From positions 87,113,359-87,177,358 of the forward strand of contig NC_086026.1 of NCBI RefSeq assembly GCF_036323735.1: a DNA stretch of 64,000 bases. Reading direction: 5' to 3'. The position numbers were made by a program, and so were the translations under genes. The stretch comes from Rattus norvegicus. Lineage: Eukaryota; Chordata; Mammalia; Rodentia; Muridae. Shown one piece after another: positions 45,905 through 57,689 of the stretch (its first letter is position 1; every line of letters starts with the position of its first letter). The notes under the pieces were generated by a model that did not search any database, had not been told where the DNA came from, and worked only from the letters and a program-made list of their open reading frames with translations.

Positions 45905-48900
45905 GCAGTCTACTGAAGTAGACTAACTGGCTCTAGCTGATGTTGTCACCTGCAGCACAGATCGTGCTTTCAGAAAAAGAATGCCATTGCCCTGCCTGTT
46001 GATGAAGCCAGAGAGTGAGCAGTTACTCATCCCTACTGCATCCCTAAACTGCCTCCACCCAGGAAAGCTGTTTGTGCAAATCATACACACCCTCTCCAGT
46101 GGAAGCCCACATGGGATTACTGGCTACAGTTCTCCTGCTCCCCGCTGGATTGGCCAGAGCCTCAGATGGCATTGCCTTGCCATCCATTCCCCAGAAAAGG
46201 TCCTGTAGGTAGATCTACAGCTCAGAGCCTATTTTCAGGGAATTCTTTTTACCAACACAGTAGCTATGAACCAAAAGTAAACTGGTTTTCAGAATAAGTT
46301 TTTACACAGTAATCACAAAAACATTTCCTTATTTACATTCAGAAATGACAAAGGAAATATTTTCAGATAGTCAAGAGTTGAGTAAGAAGCACCACAAGAA
46401 TAGAGCAAACACCCCACCTCTCTATATATTTAAACCTTAGAACAGATGTTGTGTTGAAGCTCTGGAGAGGTACCAGTTAAGTTTATCTCAGGCAGTCCTG
46501 GAAAATTCCCAGCTCCTTAGGCTGATTAGTCTGCCCTCCTCACAGTGCTCTGAGCCAGGGAAGCCTGGCGAACATGCAGAAGCCTTCATGATTAGCGTGC
46601 CATGATGCACACAGTCAAGGAGAAACCTAGCACCAACAGGTTATAAAACAGGGGAGTGGGGATCTTCACTGAAACCTAGTCATTTTGGCGGGGCTTGCCC
46701 AGTCTGTTTTTAATAGGTCTGAGAACACACATACCAGTCTTAGTTCATAACGCTACCTTTCTTTCTCATGTGCAATATTTAATATGAAACTGTAGTTCCA
46801 TCTCAAAGGTTACAGTTTTCTGTCTAGGCCTGCCAAATAAGCAAGTGTATGTCTTCTTATGGTGTGATATGTCTGCATTTCCCTATTTATAGTCTCAGTC
46901 TCTACCTTACCCCTTTCTTCACTCCATCAACACAAGGCCCTACTGCATCTCACCATCTCACTTTTCCTTTACTGCCTCCCACTTCTCATAGGAAAACAAG
47001 ATTTACACAACAGGACTGCTTATCTATAGAACCTGACCAGCTGCTAGCTGGTAAAAAGGCTCATAGAAGGTTCATCTCCTCTGGACTTGATTCAAATTGT
47101 TTCTTTCTTTGTGCACTGCCATAGCTAGTAGCCAGGGGTAGATATTTTATTTCGGAGAACGAATTAAGAATTAATCTGGAGTAGCTTGCACCTCTCCCCT
47201 CTCTGCTTCTCTACATTTACTGACCCCCACCTGTCATGAAGGGCTGTTTAAATCCTGAAGCTGGGGCTGCTACTGAAGTAGAAAATCCAACAGTCTTGAC
47301 TTCAGTCACCAGAGCAGCACCTGTCAGTGAGTCAATGATCTTAGTTATGATTCAACTTCCTAATCATCCAAATGTATCTAATATCTCCTAACACATAGGA
47401 TTGCAAGGGAAGATTTCAACTGAGCTAATATGAGCACTGCAGCTTAGAGAGAGCCTGAACAAAATAGTGTTCACTTGATGAAGTAGAGATGTTGAGGTTG
47501 ATCTGATGCTACAATGTACTCAAATGCTAAATACTATCCCCAAGATCTGGATAGTCTTGATGAACAGATTCTCATGTACACCAAATGATGCCATGCAAAA
47601 CTTGCTCCCTGATTTAAAACTATCAGTTAAAATAAAGTGGCTATAACCAATTACTGGGGAGAATAGAAATAGGCAGAGTTTCAGTTACAGGGGTGTGAGT
47701 TGTAGGTAGGGACCATGGGGAAGAAGGAGAAGAGGAGAGGAGGAGAAAGGAGAAGGAAGAAGGAAGATGGAGAGAACAGGAGGTGTCCATTGAACATGAT
47801 GGACCAGGAGCTTGTGCCTGAGAGAAATGAACCCTGAGGACATACTGCTATAACAGAAGTAACCCAGTCAAGATTCAAACAGCAAGTACTTGGGTATGCA
47901 GCTGGGAAGTAGACAGGCTAGTGTTAGAGAAACAGACATAGGGGTAATCCCTCAGTAATTGTGCCAGAATTGATTTAAAAATCCATAGGGCTCTGCCCTG
48001 ATTATTGTGGGACTGGTTGGGCCATATTAATAACTAATAGAGTTCATTAAACTCCATTTACAGAGACCTGCCGTTGCTACTTGATACATTGATGATATGA
48101 CTCACTTTAATGCCAGATGAACTTAGAGACTCACAGCTAACTGTGAAGAATTCCTGGAAAGAAGCTGTGTCTGCAGAGACTGACTGATTAGAGCTACAGT
48201 ACTGTGCAGAGACTGGAATGATGTAGGTCTAAAGGCTAATTACCTTGTCTCTGGCAAGCTTTACCCTAGAACAGTCATGCCTTGCCCGTCTCTGTCAGAA
48301 CAAACTTCCTGTGATTAATAGCTAATGACCTTTAGAATCTACTGACTTAGCAGACCACCAGCTTCCACCAACCCAAAAGCTAAAAGTGTCATTATACGGC
48401 ATCTCAAGCATGCAGAAAAACTTCCCCCAACTCCATGTAACACTGCTCTGACACACTTACTCAAGTGTATTTCACACTTGCTTCTGTTGTGACTTTCTGT
48501 TCTGTAAAACTATAACACTCCATGGGAAAAGCACCTGTGTTGGAACATGGATTTGGAGTAGCCTAAGTCTCTGTTCCCAGGCTATGTTTACTCAAAATGG
48601 CTGAACAATACACTCTTTTATTTCCTTGAAGATGAGAGCTATGTTTTTGTTTTGTGTTTGCACTGATATAACAAATGCAGTACAGAAAGAAAAATGCCAT
48701 ACATAACCTTAAAGGAAAGGAGCCTGGCTGTCTTATATACTTACAAGGGTGACATGTTTTGGGTTTTCTCCCATCTGTGTTCTGAATCAACTCAAGTCTA
48801 TGGACTGCCTAGATGTGCATGTCCTTGACCACCATTTAAACAATAATCTCACACCAAGACCCCCTCAGAAAGATTTGAGAGGTTTGACAGGTTAACTGGA

Positions 48901-49555
48901 TCTCTTTGCCCCACCTTCTAATGTGACCATATTGAACAAACTCCCTTTCTCTGCTTCCCACTTCTAATGTGACTCTTTAGATTACACTATTGAGAATGGT
49001 GGCCAGACCAACTGTGACCCCCAAGTTCAAAACCATGTTCACAGAGTCTACACACCATAAAGGTTAAGTGAAATGAAAGGAGACTTTTAGGTCAACCAGA
49101 TGAAGTCACACAGAAGTCGGGTGACCTGGCCAGAGGATGTCTAAAGCATGGTGTATTAGAGACAGACTCCCCCAGACAGGCACAGTGGTGTGTATGGAAA
49201 TAAAGATGTGGGGGATGACAGTATTTTTCTCATCAGTCTTCACAGAGAATAAAAAGATTTCTCCATCAGTCTTCACTGCTATGGAGAAACTTAAAGGAGC
49301 TTTGGTCCTGTAGGGATGGAATTAGAAGCTATTCACAGAAGCAGCTGAGGACCTGGATGAAGTGAGTCACTGATAGACCTATGAGAAGAAAGATCACAGA
49401 GTGGCTGGAAGAGATATCTAGGGTATCTAGGAAAAGATGTCAGAATAAGCAAGTTTAAGGAAACAGGGAGGGGAATAGACACTGGTGCTTCACTCATGAA
49501 AGCCAGGATTCCCACATAAAATAAAGCTTATTTTCAGTGGTACCTTAACTTAGGG
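45905..49555. other. Long unique stretch, no gene seen
   Basis: About 3.6 kb without a recognised gene or young transposon. A short purine patch lies at 47713-47772. Duplicated CATCAGTCTTCAC words occur at about 49231 and 49265. Confidence 0.5.
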
Positions 49556-50135
49556 AGTAAAGCCCTGAGTGAATGTGTGTTATTGACATGGGCACGGCCA
49601 TGTTAAGGACGCCAATGTATCAAGGTCTGTTTGTCACAGGAGTGGCAAAGCCTTCCCCAGGTGAGGCTCAGAGGGATGCCAAAGCTTTCCTTGGGTCCAA
49701 GGTCAAACGTGTGTGCAGAAAATGTCCACCATAGCTGTCTCCCCTGAGATGTTAATGTCCTGAATACTGCTCCTTGCAAAGACTGCCTACAGAGATTAGC
49801 TGAACCTGACTCTTCATTCAGCTGTTTATAAAACACAAGCAGAGAGAGCTGAACCTTGTTCAGCTGTATATAATATAAATAACCCTGCAACCTTGCTTAT
49901 CTGTATGTAATGATTCCATCTCCTTGTTCAACAGTACGCAACAGCCCCGCCTCTCCATCCAACTGTGTATAATAAATACACTGAGAAATGCTGCGGCTTC
50001 TCCATCTAGGAGCCTAGACAATCCCGTCTCAGCTTCTCTGTGTCTGCGCATCTATCCTTTCTACAATCCCCTCGCTGCTCCAGCTGGGTCAGTCCCTGAA
50101 GCTGTTCAAGAACGTGGCACCTCAAGGTACTGCCT
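49556..50135 (+). mobile_element. LTR-like block (probable solo LTR)
   Basis: Promoter-like features sit in LTR order: a 5' unique part, five diverged tandem copies of an AACCTTGTTCAGCTGTATATA-like word (49803-49975), a CCCCGCC GC box at 49945, AATAAATAC at 49971-49979 and a C/T-rich 3' part. Family not identified and edges approximate. Confidence 0.5.
49803..49975 (+). repeat. Diverged short tandem repeats inside the LTR-like block
   Basis: Copies start at about 49803, 49852, 49889, 49921 and 49952, spaced about 31-49 bases. Each has CCTTGTTCAGCTG-type and TATAT/TATG-type parts. Confidence 0.55.
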
Positions 50136-50589
50136 TGACCATTTTTAAGTCACTTCTTCAGAGATGATGCTACAGTTTCAACTAATAGACCCTTTACATC
50201 GTGTGATGAAACTGCCTGGCCAAGTCAATAGCAGTAACAGGACCTGGGGGATGGGGGGAGGTAAGAATGTTCCTCGCCTCCTGCACAATCTGACAAGGGT
50301 TAGACCCAGCAGTGTGTCCGAGAGCACTACACAGAGAAAGCAGTGGCCCCAGGCTATACTGTTCAAAGGGACTAAGCCTCAGGTTCTCTGCAGTCAGCCT
50401 GCCTGACAGACCAGCATTTGGCTGTGATAGGCAGGTAGCAAGCACATCCATGACCCTGTAGTAGCGAAATGTAGCAACTGAAACTAATTGACTAGAGAAA
50501 CACCTGAAAGCTTAGTAAAGGCAATATAGTAAATGTCTTGGATTTGAGAGGAATCTGATCTCTGTATATTTTTAAAAATGGACTTAAGC

Positions 50590-50765
50590 TTCTGAAGAGA
50601 CATCTCAGTGGTGGAGAGAATGTGTTGCCCTTGCAGAGGACCTGGATTCACACAATGGCTCCCTCAGATCCTAGAGGATATGACACTGTCTTCTGAACTC
50701 CCCAGGCAGTAGGCACTCATGTGTTACAAATACATACATGCAGGCAAAATACACAAAATAATAAC
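50590..50765 (+). mobile_element. B2/B4-type SINE (diverged)
   Basis: AGAGACATCTCAGTGGTGGAG, CCTTGCAGAGGACCTGGATT, AGGATATGACACTGTCTTCT and a CATACATGCAGGCAAAATAC tail. Confidence 0.65.
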
Positions 50766-50825
50766 TTTTTAATGGACACAAACTCAGGTTATCACAGAAG
50801 AAGAAGAGATAAACTTAATTAAGAA

Positions 50826-50966
50826 AAGTCAGGCAGTGGTGATGAACACCTTTAATCCCAGCACTAAGGAAGCAGAAGCAGGTGGATCTCTGTGAGTTCA
50901 AGGCTAGCCTGGTCTATAGATCAAGCTCCAGGAAAGCCAGGGCTACAGAGAGAAACCTTGCCAGAA
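50826..50966 (+). mobile_element. B1 SINE
   Basis: GTCAGGCAGTGGTGATGAAC, CTTTAATCCCAGCACTAAGG, GGATCTCTGTGAGTTCAAGG and GCTACAGAGAGAAACCTTGC. Confidence 0.9.
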
Positions 50967-50988
50967 AGAAAGAAAGAAAGAAAGAAGG

Positions 50989-51049
<61 letters not shown>

Positions 51050-51148
51050 AAGAAAGAAAGAAAGAAGAAAAGAAAGAGGGGAGTGTGAGGGAGAAAGAGA
51101 GAGAGAGGGAGAGAGTGAGGGAAGGAGGGAGGGAGGGGGAGAGAGAGA
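50967..51148 (+). repeat. (GAAA)n-(GA)n-(GGGA)n purine array
   Basis: Directly continues the tail of the B1 above and stops before the next B2. Purine-rich on the plus strand. Confidence 0.96.
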
Positions 51149-51164
51149 GTAAGTACCTGGAAGA

Positions 51165-51364
51165 GTGAGGGTGGTTGGAGAGATGGCTCAGCAGTTAAGA
51201 GCACTGACTGCTCTTCCAAAAGTCCTGAGTTCAATTCCCAGCAGCCACATGTGGCTCACAACAATTTGTAATGAGATCTGATATCCTCTTCTGGTGTGTC
51301 TGAAGACAGCTACATTGTACTATACATAAAATAAACAATTCTTTTAAAAAACAAATAAACAAAC
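51165..51364 (+). mobile_element. B2 SINE, essentially full length
   Basis: TTGGAGAGATGGCTCAGCAG carries the pol III A box and GAGTTCAATTCCCAGCAGCC the B box. TCTTCTGGTGTGTCTGAAGA and AAATAAACAATTC complete the 3' half. The best-preserved B2 in the window. Confidence 0.93.
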
Positions 51365-52639
51365 AAAAACCATAAAATGCCTTCATCAGATTGACCAGTG
51401 AGAATGCCCATAGCCACTCTTAATGACTGGTGTGGGAACGCTCAGTTCATCATGAGCAGGGCCAACTCTGAGCAGGTGGTTCTGGGTGGTATTAAAAAAA
51501 ACCAAGCTGCACACACCATGAACCAGGAAGCAGCCTCTGCTTCAGTTCCTGCCTTCGAATTCCTGGACTCTAAGGTGCAAGGTCATGGTCTTCAGTGCAT
51601 CATGAGAGCAAACCATCAACACAACCAGCCATGTTCTAAGGAAATCTTGTTTTCTCACTCAGTGATTTGTGGTTTAAGGATCCTTGGACTTTATTAAAAG
51701 AAATGTTACTGAAAAAGTTTTAACACTCTTTCCAAATGAAGTTGTTGAACAGCAATGGACATCATTTAGATATGACCCAGTCATGTCAAGCCCTAAACGT
51801 ACATACATACATCAGCTGGGATTTTCAGCACAGCTGACGAGTTGTTAGACAATGAAAATGGGCTCCAACATACATGTGTATATATCAAATATACACAAAT
51901 TGGGAAAGCAAAGAAAACTTGTTCAAAGAGCCAACTTGGCTTCATTCCTGAGGACACTGGTGTCTTGTTGCATGAAGGCTTGAACAGGGGAGCTATAGAA
52001 TCCTGGGGGTGTTGCAGTTGAGTGTTTGCAAATCTGAGATGTCAAGGGGGCAGGGGGGTTGCAGAATGTTCTTCAACAGCCCAGACATAAGGGCTGATTG
52101 CAAACTTGGGAGGGTTTGGGACTGAATGCCAGGCACCCGCTCACCAGTGAGTTAAACACACAGGGTTCCTGCTTACTGGTAGCCCACACTCAGCAGGCGT
52201 CTGCGTTGTTGGGCAAGTCAGGAACTTTGGCTTATTCTCACCACATGAAGCCTTCAGCACTTCCAGCCTTCCCTTTGGGCACTCGCCCACAGGTAAGCAC
52301 AGTTCCTGCTTCTGTTAGTTCTTCCTCGACTGCCATGAGTGAGCGCATTAACAAGAGCCGAAGGGTCAGCAAGTGGGAAGGGAGATGGAAATATTCTTAT
52401 GCCTACGTAAGGGGCAAGTCTGCACAAATTCATTTTCAGCTAGTTCTCTAGAAAGGTGTTTTTTTTGGGGGGGGGAGGGGATTAGGGGGTGTTAACAAAT
52501 GAGCTAAAGAAAGTCCAGGGCAATCAAGAAGGACTGTCAGGGTCACATCAAATTTCCCTGTGTTGGAGCAGTGATCCTCTAGGTGTGCCCCCGGTTCTGC
52601 TTCACCAGCTGGCAGCTTGCCAGCTCGGCACCTCAGGAG
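51365..52639. other. Unique stretch, no gene seen
   Basis: Nothing recognised. A 117-codon plus frame at 52098 has no motif. Confidence 0.5.
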
Positions 52640-52735
52640 CTCTACTCTCATCTGCTGAATCAGAGGCTATTGGCTTCAGCGTGCTAGCAGGTGATTCTGA
52701 TGCAGGCACAAGTTTGGGGACCACAGTATGTCACC
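52640..52735 (+). mobile_element. MER5-like ancient DNA transposon remnant
   Basis: CATCTGCTGAATCAGAGGCT, GGTGATTCTGATGCAGGC and AAGTTTGGGGACCACAG follow the MER5 (hAT-Charlie) pattern. Confidence 0.55.
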
Positions 52736-54412
52736 ACCTCCAAGAAGATGCTACAGTAGATACCTGGCTATCTGAGTGGGCGAGACAGGCTCCAATCACA
52801 TGGGACAGTAGCACAGGAGAAGGGGGCAAACTGAGCCCTCATCTTTCTTGCCACTGGCATCGCGCCAGTTCCTCTCAAACTGCCAGTAACTACTGTGGGT
52901 AGCTGAGGCGAGGAAAGAACCCGGTCAGACTTCACCCTTCTGCATAGGCTTGCTGTGAGACTGGAATAGGTGGTAGATACTTCGACTAGGGTATAGTTAG
53001 CACGGGTGACAGACTGAGTTTCAAACTAAGTGTCAGGACACATCGCCTTTACCAGCTAACAGTCCTCTAAGGGAGGACAGGTAGCCATGTGGAGAAGTCA
53101 GCCCCTCACCTGATGACCTTTCTATAGGGCACCCCTTTCAGGAGTCCAAGAAGGAACCTTCAACAGGGGTTACCTTACTGTCAGGCCTCTGCATCTGCTG
53201 CCAAACATCCGTGGGGGGAAAGGGGAGCAAGGCCTACCAGTGTCATGGCAAGGTTCCCGACCCTCAGATGCTCCAGAATGATTAAATTCACAAGCAACCC
53301 TAACCCAGCAGACTCAGCCCACAGCCTGTTCTCGAAACTTCCCAAACTAATACCGAAACTCACCGCACCCATTATGCCTCTGGGCCAATGGGCAGGACAA
53401 AAAGAAAAAAAAAAAAATCAGGAAGAACTTTCAATGCCTGGACAAGTAAGCCTGTTGTTTTGTTTTTTCCACGCGGTGCTGAGTTAGGTTTAAACAAACA
53501 CGCGCTCACACCTCCGGGTGGAGGAAGGGCAACAAGCAGCAGCCCCCACACCCATTCCCTGTGGGTGAGCACCAGGAAGGATGCACACGGGACAGATGAG
53601 CCCACTTCCGGTGACTATTTTCTCAGGTGTTCAGGGTAGCCCACTCGGGCGGCTTGTTCCAAACTACTTATTAGAATCGGCGCCTTTGTGAGTTACTTTG
53701 AGGGGCCGTCTAAAGCGGTGTTTATATTCCCCGGGATCATGCACTATCAGGTACAGGGTGTCACCCTACTCCACCCCAGTGCCGGCCTGGTTTCTTAGCT
53801 TGTGGAGACTGCATCACGCTTTCCCTTTCTACCATCGGGCAGTAGAGCCGGCTTCAAGAGAAAGTTAAAGCCAGGGTAGTCACGCAAACTTTGTCTTGTT
53901 TCTTTAATTAAGGAAGTCTCTACATAAGAGCGGTTACCGGTTCGTCACAGCTTTCATAGCAAGCCTTTTCCAAGGGAGATTTTTCAGTAAGAAGCCAGCA
54001 GTCACATTTCTTATCCTCAAACTGCATGAAGGTCGGGAGACCTCCTAATGCCTGCCTTCTCTCCAAGTAGTGATGATTAAAACAATTCCCAGCTGATTGG
54101 CCTGCTGGAGAGCTGTCTGCTGATATTTGCAACACATTAATTCTTTGAGAGAGTGGGTTCCTAAGCTGTCTCCAGTTAACATGGAAACACCAATTTGTTC
54201 GGGTCAGGAACTAACCAAGTGAGTTATCTCCCCAGCTCCTTACGATTTGCGCCTCAACCCCGTGGGGGTTATTTCTGTAGCACTTTAAGCAGGATGCCGT
54301 GGTGTGTGGAGGGCGGGAAGAGGTGGGCAGCGAGAGCAAATGAAAGGCTGGCTCTCCATGAATCGAATGCGGTCCCATGCCAGTGTTTGTCAATAATTTA
54401 GGCCTGCCTCAC
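52736..54412. other. Unique stretch with CpG-containing part, no gene proved
   Basis: The 53.4-53.85 kb part has more CpG than its surroundings (ACGCGCTC, ACTTCCGG, CTCGGGCGGC, CCCCGGGAT) and could be a regulatory element or promoter. It lies downstream of the candidate first exon, so it would not be that exon's own core promoter. Confidence 0.35.
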
Positions 54413-54572
54413 CTGAGTACATCAAGACGTTAACCACAAATGCAACTGCAGGCTCGAAGCTGTGGCTGGGAGAGGACTGGGAATGAAAATAAAACTGCAA
54501 ATCGCAGATTCGAGTCAGCAGAGAAGCAGGATTAAATTCCAACTTTGATTTATGGCTTGATCTAGGGCTCAT
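54413..54572 (-). CDS. Candidate first coding exon (53 codons plus 1 base), unassigned gene
   Basis: The minus strand has an ATG at 54572, directly preceded by an in-frame TAA. It opens 53 codons (MSPRSSHKSKLEFNPASLLT ... VNVLMYS) and ends at a near-consensus donor, CTCAG|GTGAGG. One base is left over, exactly what the candidate 130-nt exon at 28542-28671 needs. Start context (TAAATGA) is modest. It lies about 3.1 kb downstream of the likely Lrrc1 poly(A) site on the same strand, where a long Mlip transcript might begin. I do not recognise the peptide. No signal peptide or domain is evident. A chance open frame next to a donor is possible. Confidence 0.35.
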
Positions 54573-55425
54573 TTATGGAATCACTTGGATCTTAATTCAT
54601 GGCTTTGCAAAGTGGAACTGTGATCTCCTTCACTGGCTCATTCTGGAAAAGTGACTGCTCGTGGCTTGGTGGGAGGGCACCTGGACGGGGCAGCCATGTG
54701 TCTCCTACCTAACTAGGAGCAAACCATCATTTGTTTCTAAGTTAAATGTTGATGCCTCAAAAGAGATGGGGGAGGGGAAAAGCCCTAATAGATTCTTGCC
54801 TGTCAGAGTCACTGCCTGCCTGCTCTTATGGTTTAAAATTATGGTCCTTCTGGCCACTAAGCAAAAGTAAAAGCCCTTCCTGCAGTCTGTGGATTGTCAC
54901 GCACACACTCCCTATCAGGTTCTTCCGGTTAGTCTCCCTTTCCAGCCAGCAGTCTGTCCTTTCCAAAGAAACACCCAGCAGCACAGAAGGCCAGCTATAC
55001 CCTCCCAGCTCAAACTACACTAACCTGTGCTTTGTTTCTGGGTTTTTTTTTTTTTTTACCCCCTCCATGATGTTCCTTTTCAAGCTATGCCCCCATTCCC
55101 CATCCACCCTGGCACAGAAGCTCCTTTGAGAAGTGAGACAGACCATAGTATGCAAAGAGGGAGGAACTGGTAAATCCAGGGTTAAAGCTGAGATAAGGGA
55201 GAAAAGTGAGCCCCACTGATCCAAACTGTAAAGCTCAGGCCATGGCAAAATGGAAAAGTATTTTGTGGGAAAGGAGAGATTTTCCTCGATTGGGCATTTA
55301 ATGGTTTCTTCGTTGAAACTAGTCTTATCTTGAGTCGTTCTTAAGCCCAGTAAAAATGAGGCAAGTTTGACAGAGGCCGTTGAGAACTTCACCAGTAACT
55401 AGTTAAAATGCATGTATCACAATTA
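54573..55425. other. Unique stretch, no gene seen
   Basis: Would be the upstream region of the candidate first exon. No TATA box or clear CpG island is seen. Confidence 0.45.
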
Positions 55426-55510
55426 GTCATGGTGGTGCACCAGGGAGCAGAGGTGGGAGGATTGCCAGTTTGAAGCCAGCAAATCTTTGTTGGGCTAAAG
55501 AGCATAAAGT
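55426..55510 (+). mobile_element. Degraded B1/RSINE1-type SINE
   Basis: GTCATGGTGGTGCACCAGGG, GCAGAGGTGGGAGGATTGCC and CAGTTTGAAGCCAGC. Confidence 0.5.
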
Positions 55511-57689
55511 TATCCTCATATAACTTGGGGGCCTATATTTTAAAACAGGAGAAGAGCTTTCAGGCGAAGTTACCAGTAGTGCGTGCTCCTGAGAATGCTG
55601 CCTGCTAGTCACACACTGCTAGAGGGTACAGACTGCAGAACTCCCAATGTCAGCACTTACGGTCAGGGTAGCAGGGTCTATAATAACAGCAACCATCAAT
55701 TTCCTGAGAGCTTGTGTTCCACATACTCCATTTAGTCTCCTAAGCTATTAGAGGCCAAATCGCTTAATCGAGCCCACGTGGTATGGCTGGGATTCAAAGC
55801 CATGATTCCATTGGCTTCTTGATATGAAAAAAAAAATTAACTCCAAAATGCTATTTTAAAGAGTACCTGTAGGTACTTTCTTTCTCTTCCTTCCTTTTCT
55901 TTTAAGCACGCATGTGATCTTTTTCCTGGGTGTGTTTTAAAACATAATTTCAGTCCCTTTAAAAGAAGTCTATGGATACTTGGTGAAGGTGACAGGCAGC
56001 ATATCAAGACCCATCAAACATTTTGCTTTTGAGTGTCCTGGATTCTCCACAATCAGAAGATGAGGGCTATTTTAAAACAGCTTTAATTGGTGAAGTAAGA
56101 TTTCAACTCTCCAGGATGTCACCTGTATTTACCAGCAGCTCTACTTCCCGAGTCTGTCGCCACACACCTGCCAGGGCACCGGTGACTCAAGGAGAGGCAT
56201 TTCCACTGGGATAGGACTGGCTTTTCAGGGTCACTTCCTGACACAGAAGTATTTTTTTCCTGGCCCTCATGTGTCCATTAATAACGTCTTCCTTGGCATG
56301 GCAAGCTCGCTGTGCAAAAAGGCTGGTGTTTCTGCCCTCACAGGTAACCGGTTAGCAAACTCTTAGAGTTGGCTAGTTACTAACATTCTTCTAAAATATC
56401 CAGAGGAAAACCAATGAGTAGGTAACCGTTTTTTGCAGTTTTTTTCTGGGGCGTGCTTTCGCCTCCATTATCTCTTTGATTTCATCTCCTCTAAGGTTGG
56501 GTGTGGCCTTGGCTGTTTTGCCACTTTATCCAATGAGGTATAACTCCCTTGCTAAAAATAAATAAAAATAAAAAGGAGGAAAGAAAAGGTTGTGGGAGGA
56601 AAGGGGGTAAAATTTTCTACAGACATCTTTTTCTTCCCGTACCTGTTATTGCCGCCAGGCACAGAAGTAGGTGGGAGACTGAACTCCACCCTTCCTAAGG
56701 AAGCGAGAAGCATGGAAAACGGTGAGAACCAGTGCTGGCCGCACTCACCCCCAGCCCCAGCCAAAGGTCAGAAGCTTCGGCTACTCAAAAGGAAGCTTTC
56801 ACTTCCTTCCCCTTCTTAGAAAGGCTGGCTGTCCTCAGGCTCGGGCTGTTGAGGTGCTGTTGACTCCACTGTGGAGGCTAAGTTTGGACCTGCCACCCTG
56901 AGGTTTAAGAGCGCCACAGAGTCAGCCGACATAAGCCATCGAGAGGAAGAAGCAAAGCCTCTCAAACCCCAAACTCAGATCAGAACAAAGAACACAGGTG
57001 GCCATGGCATAAAGAAAACAGGCCGAAGTAAGTAGGCAGAAAGCATTTCCTACAGTAGCCAGCTCCCCTCCTCCACTCTCCGTGGGTCTCTATCTCTGCT
57101 TCTATCTGTTCACCAAAGCCAAGCAAGATAAGACTGAGTGGCAAATGGTGACCTTTATAGGAAAACCACCCCTAAAATACACTGGAAAAGTTCAGTTAGT
57201 TTTTCAGAGTCAAAATAGCTCTCTTAAATAAATTCTCGGTTTATCTGCATAGAATCAGTCCTTGAATTGCCAAGACCTATTTTCTAGGTTTTAAAATCAG
57301 GATATGTCAAACTCTTGAAATGGTGGAAAGAAAATGGGTCCCCACTGGTTAGGAGGCAAAGTTGAAAACCATTGAATGCCATGTACTTTGCCCTCCAATG
57401 TTTTGACCATGTGTATGCACAGTACTGATTACATGCACTGAATGTACAGAGGAGAAGGTATTCTATTTGCTAGGTTTCCAAGGACTGTCCAGATGCCTCA
57501 ACTCACAATGATGACTCCACACCGAAGGCAGTTCTGGGCTCTACCCTGTGTGGAACCATGACTTGAACACAGACTCTCATCAGGAGTTACTCAAACTAAC
57601 TGGCTAAAGCCTAGAAGTCCGCTGTGTAAGAACTCAATTTTTGGCTAGCATTTTGAACACACAAAGTAACAACTTTTAAAAAGCTATGG
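55511..57689. other. Unique stretch downstream of Lrrc1, no gene seen
   Basis: No exon or transposon recognised. A minus-strand-shared A-rich part lies at 56551-56640. Confidence 0.5.

Noticed and set aside
52098..52451. 117-codon plus-strand frame near the Lrrc1 side
   Set aside because: No recognisable domain and on the strand opposite to the local gene. No splice partners seen.
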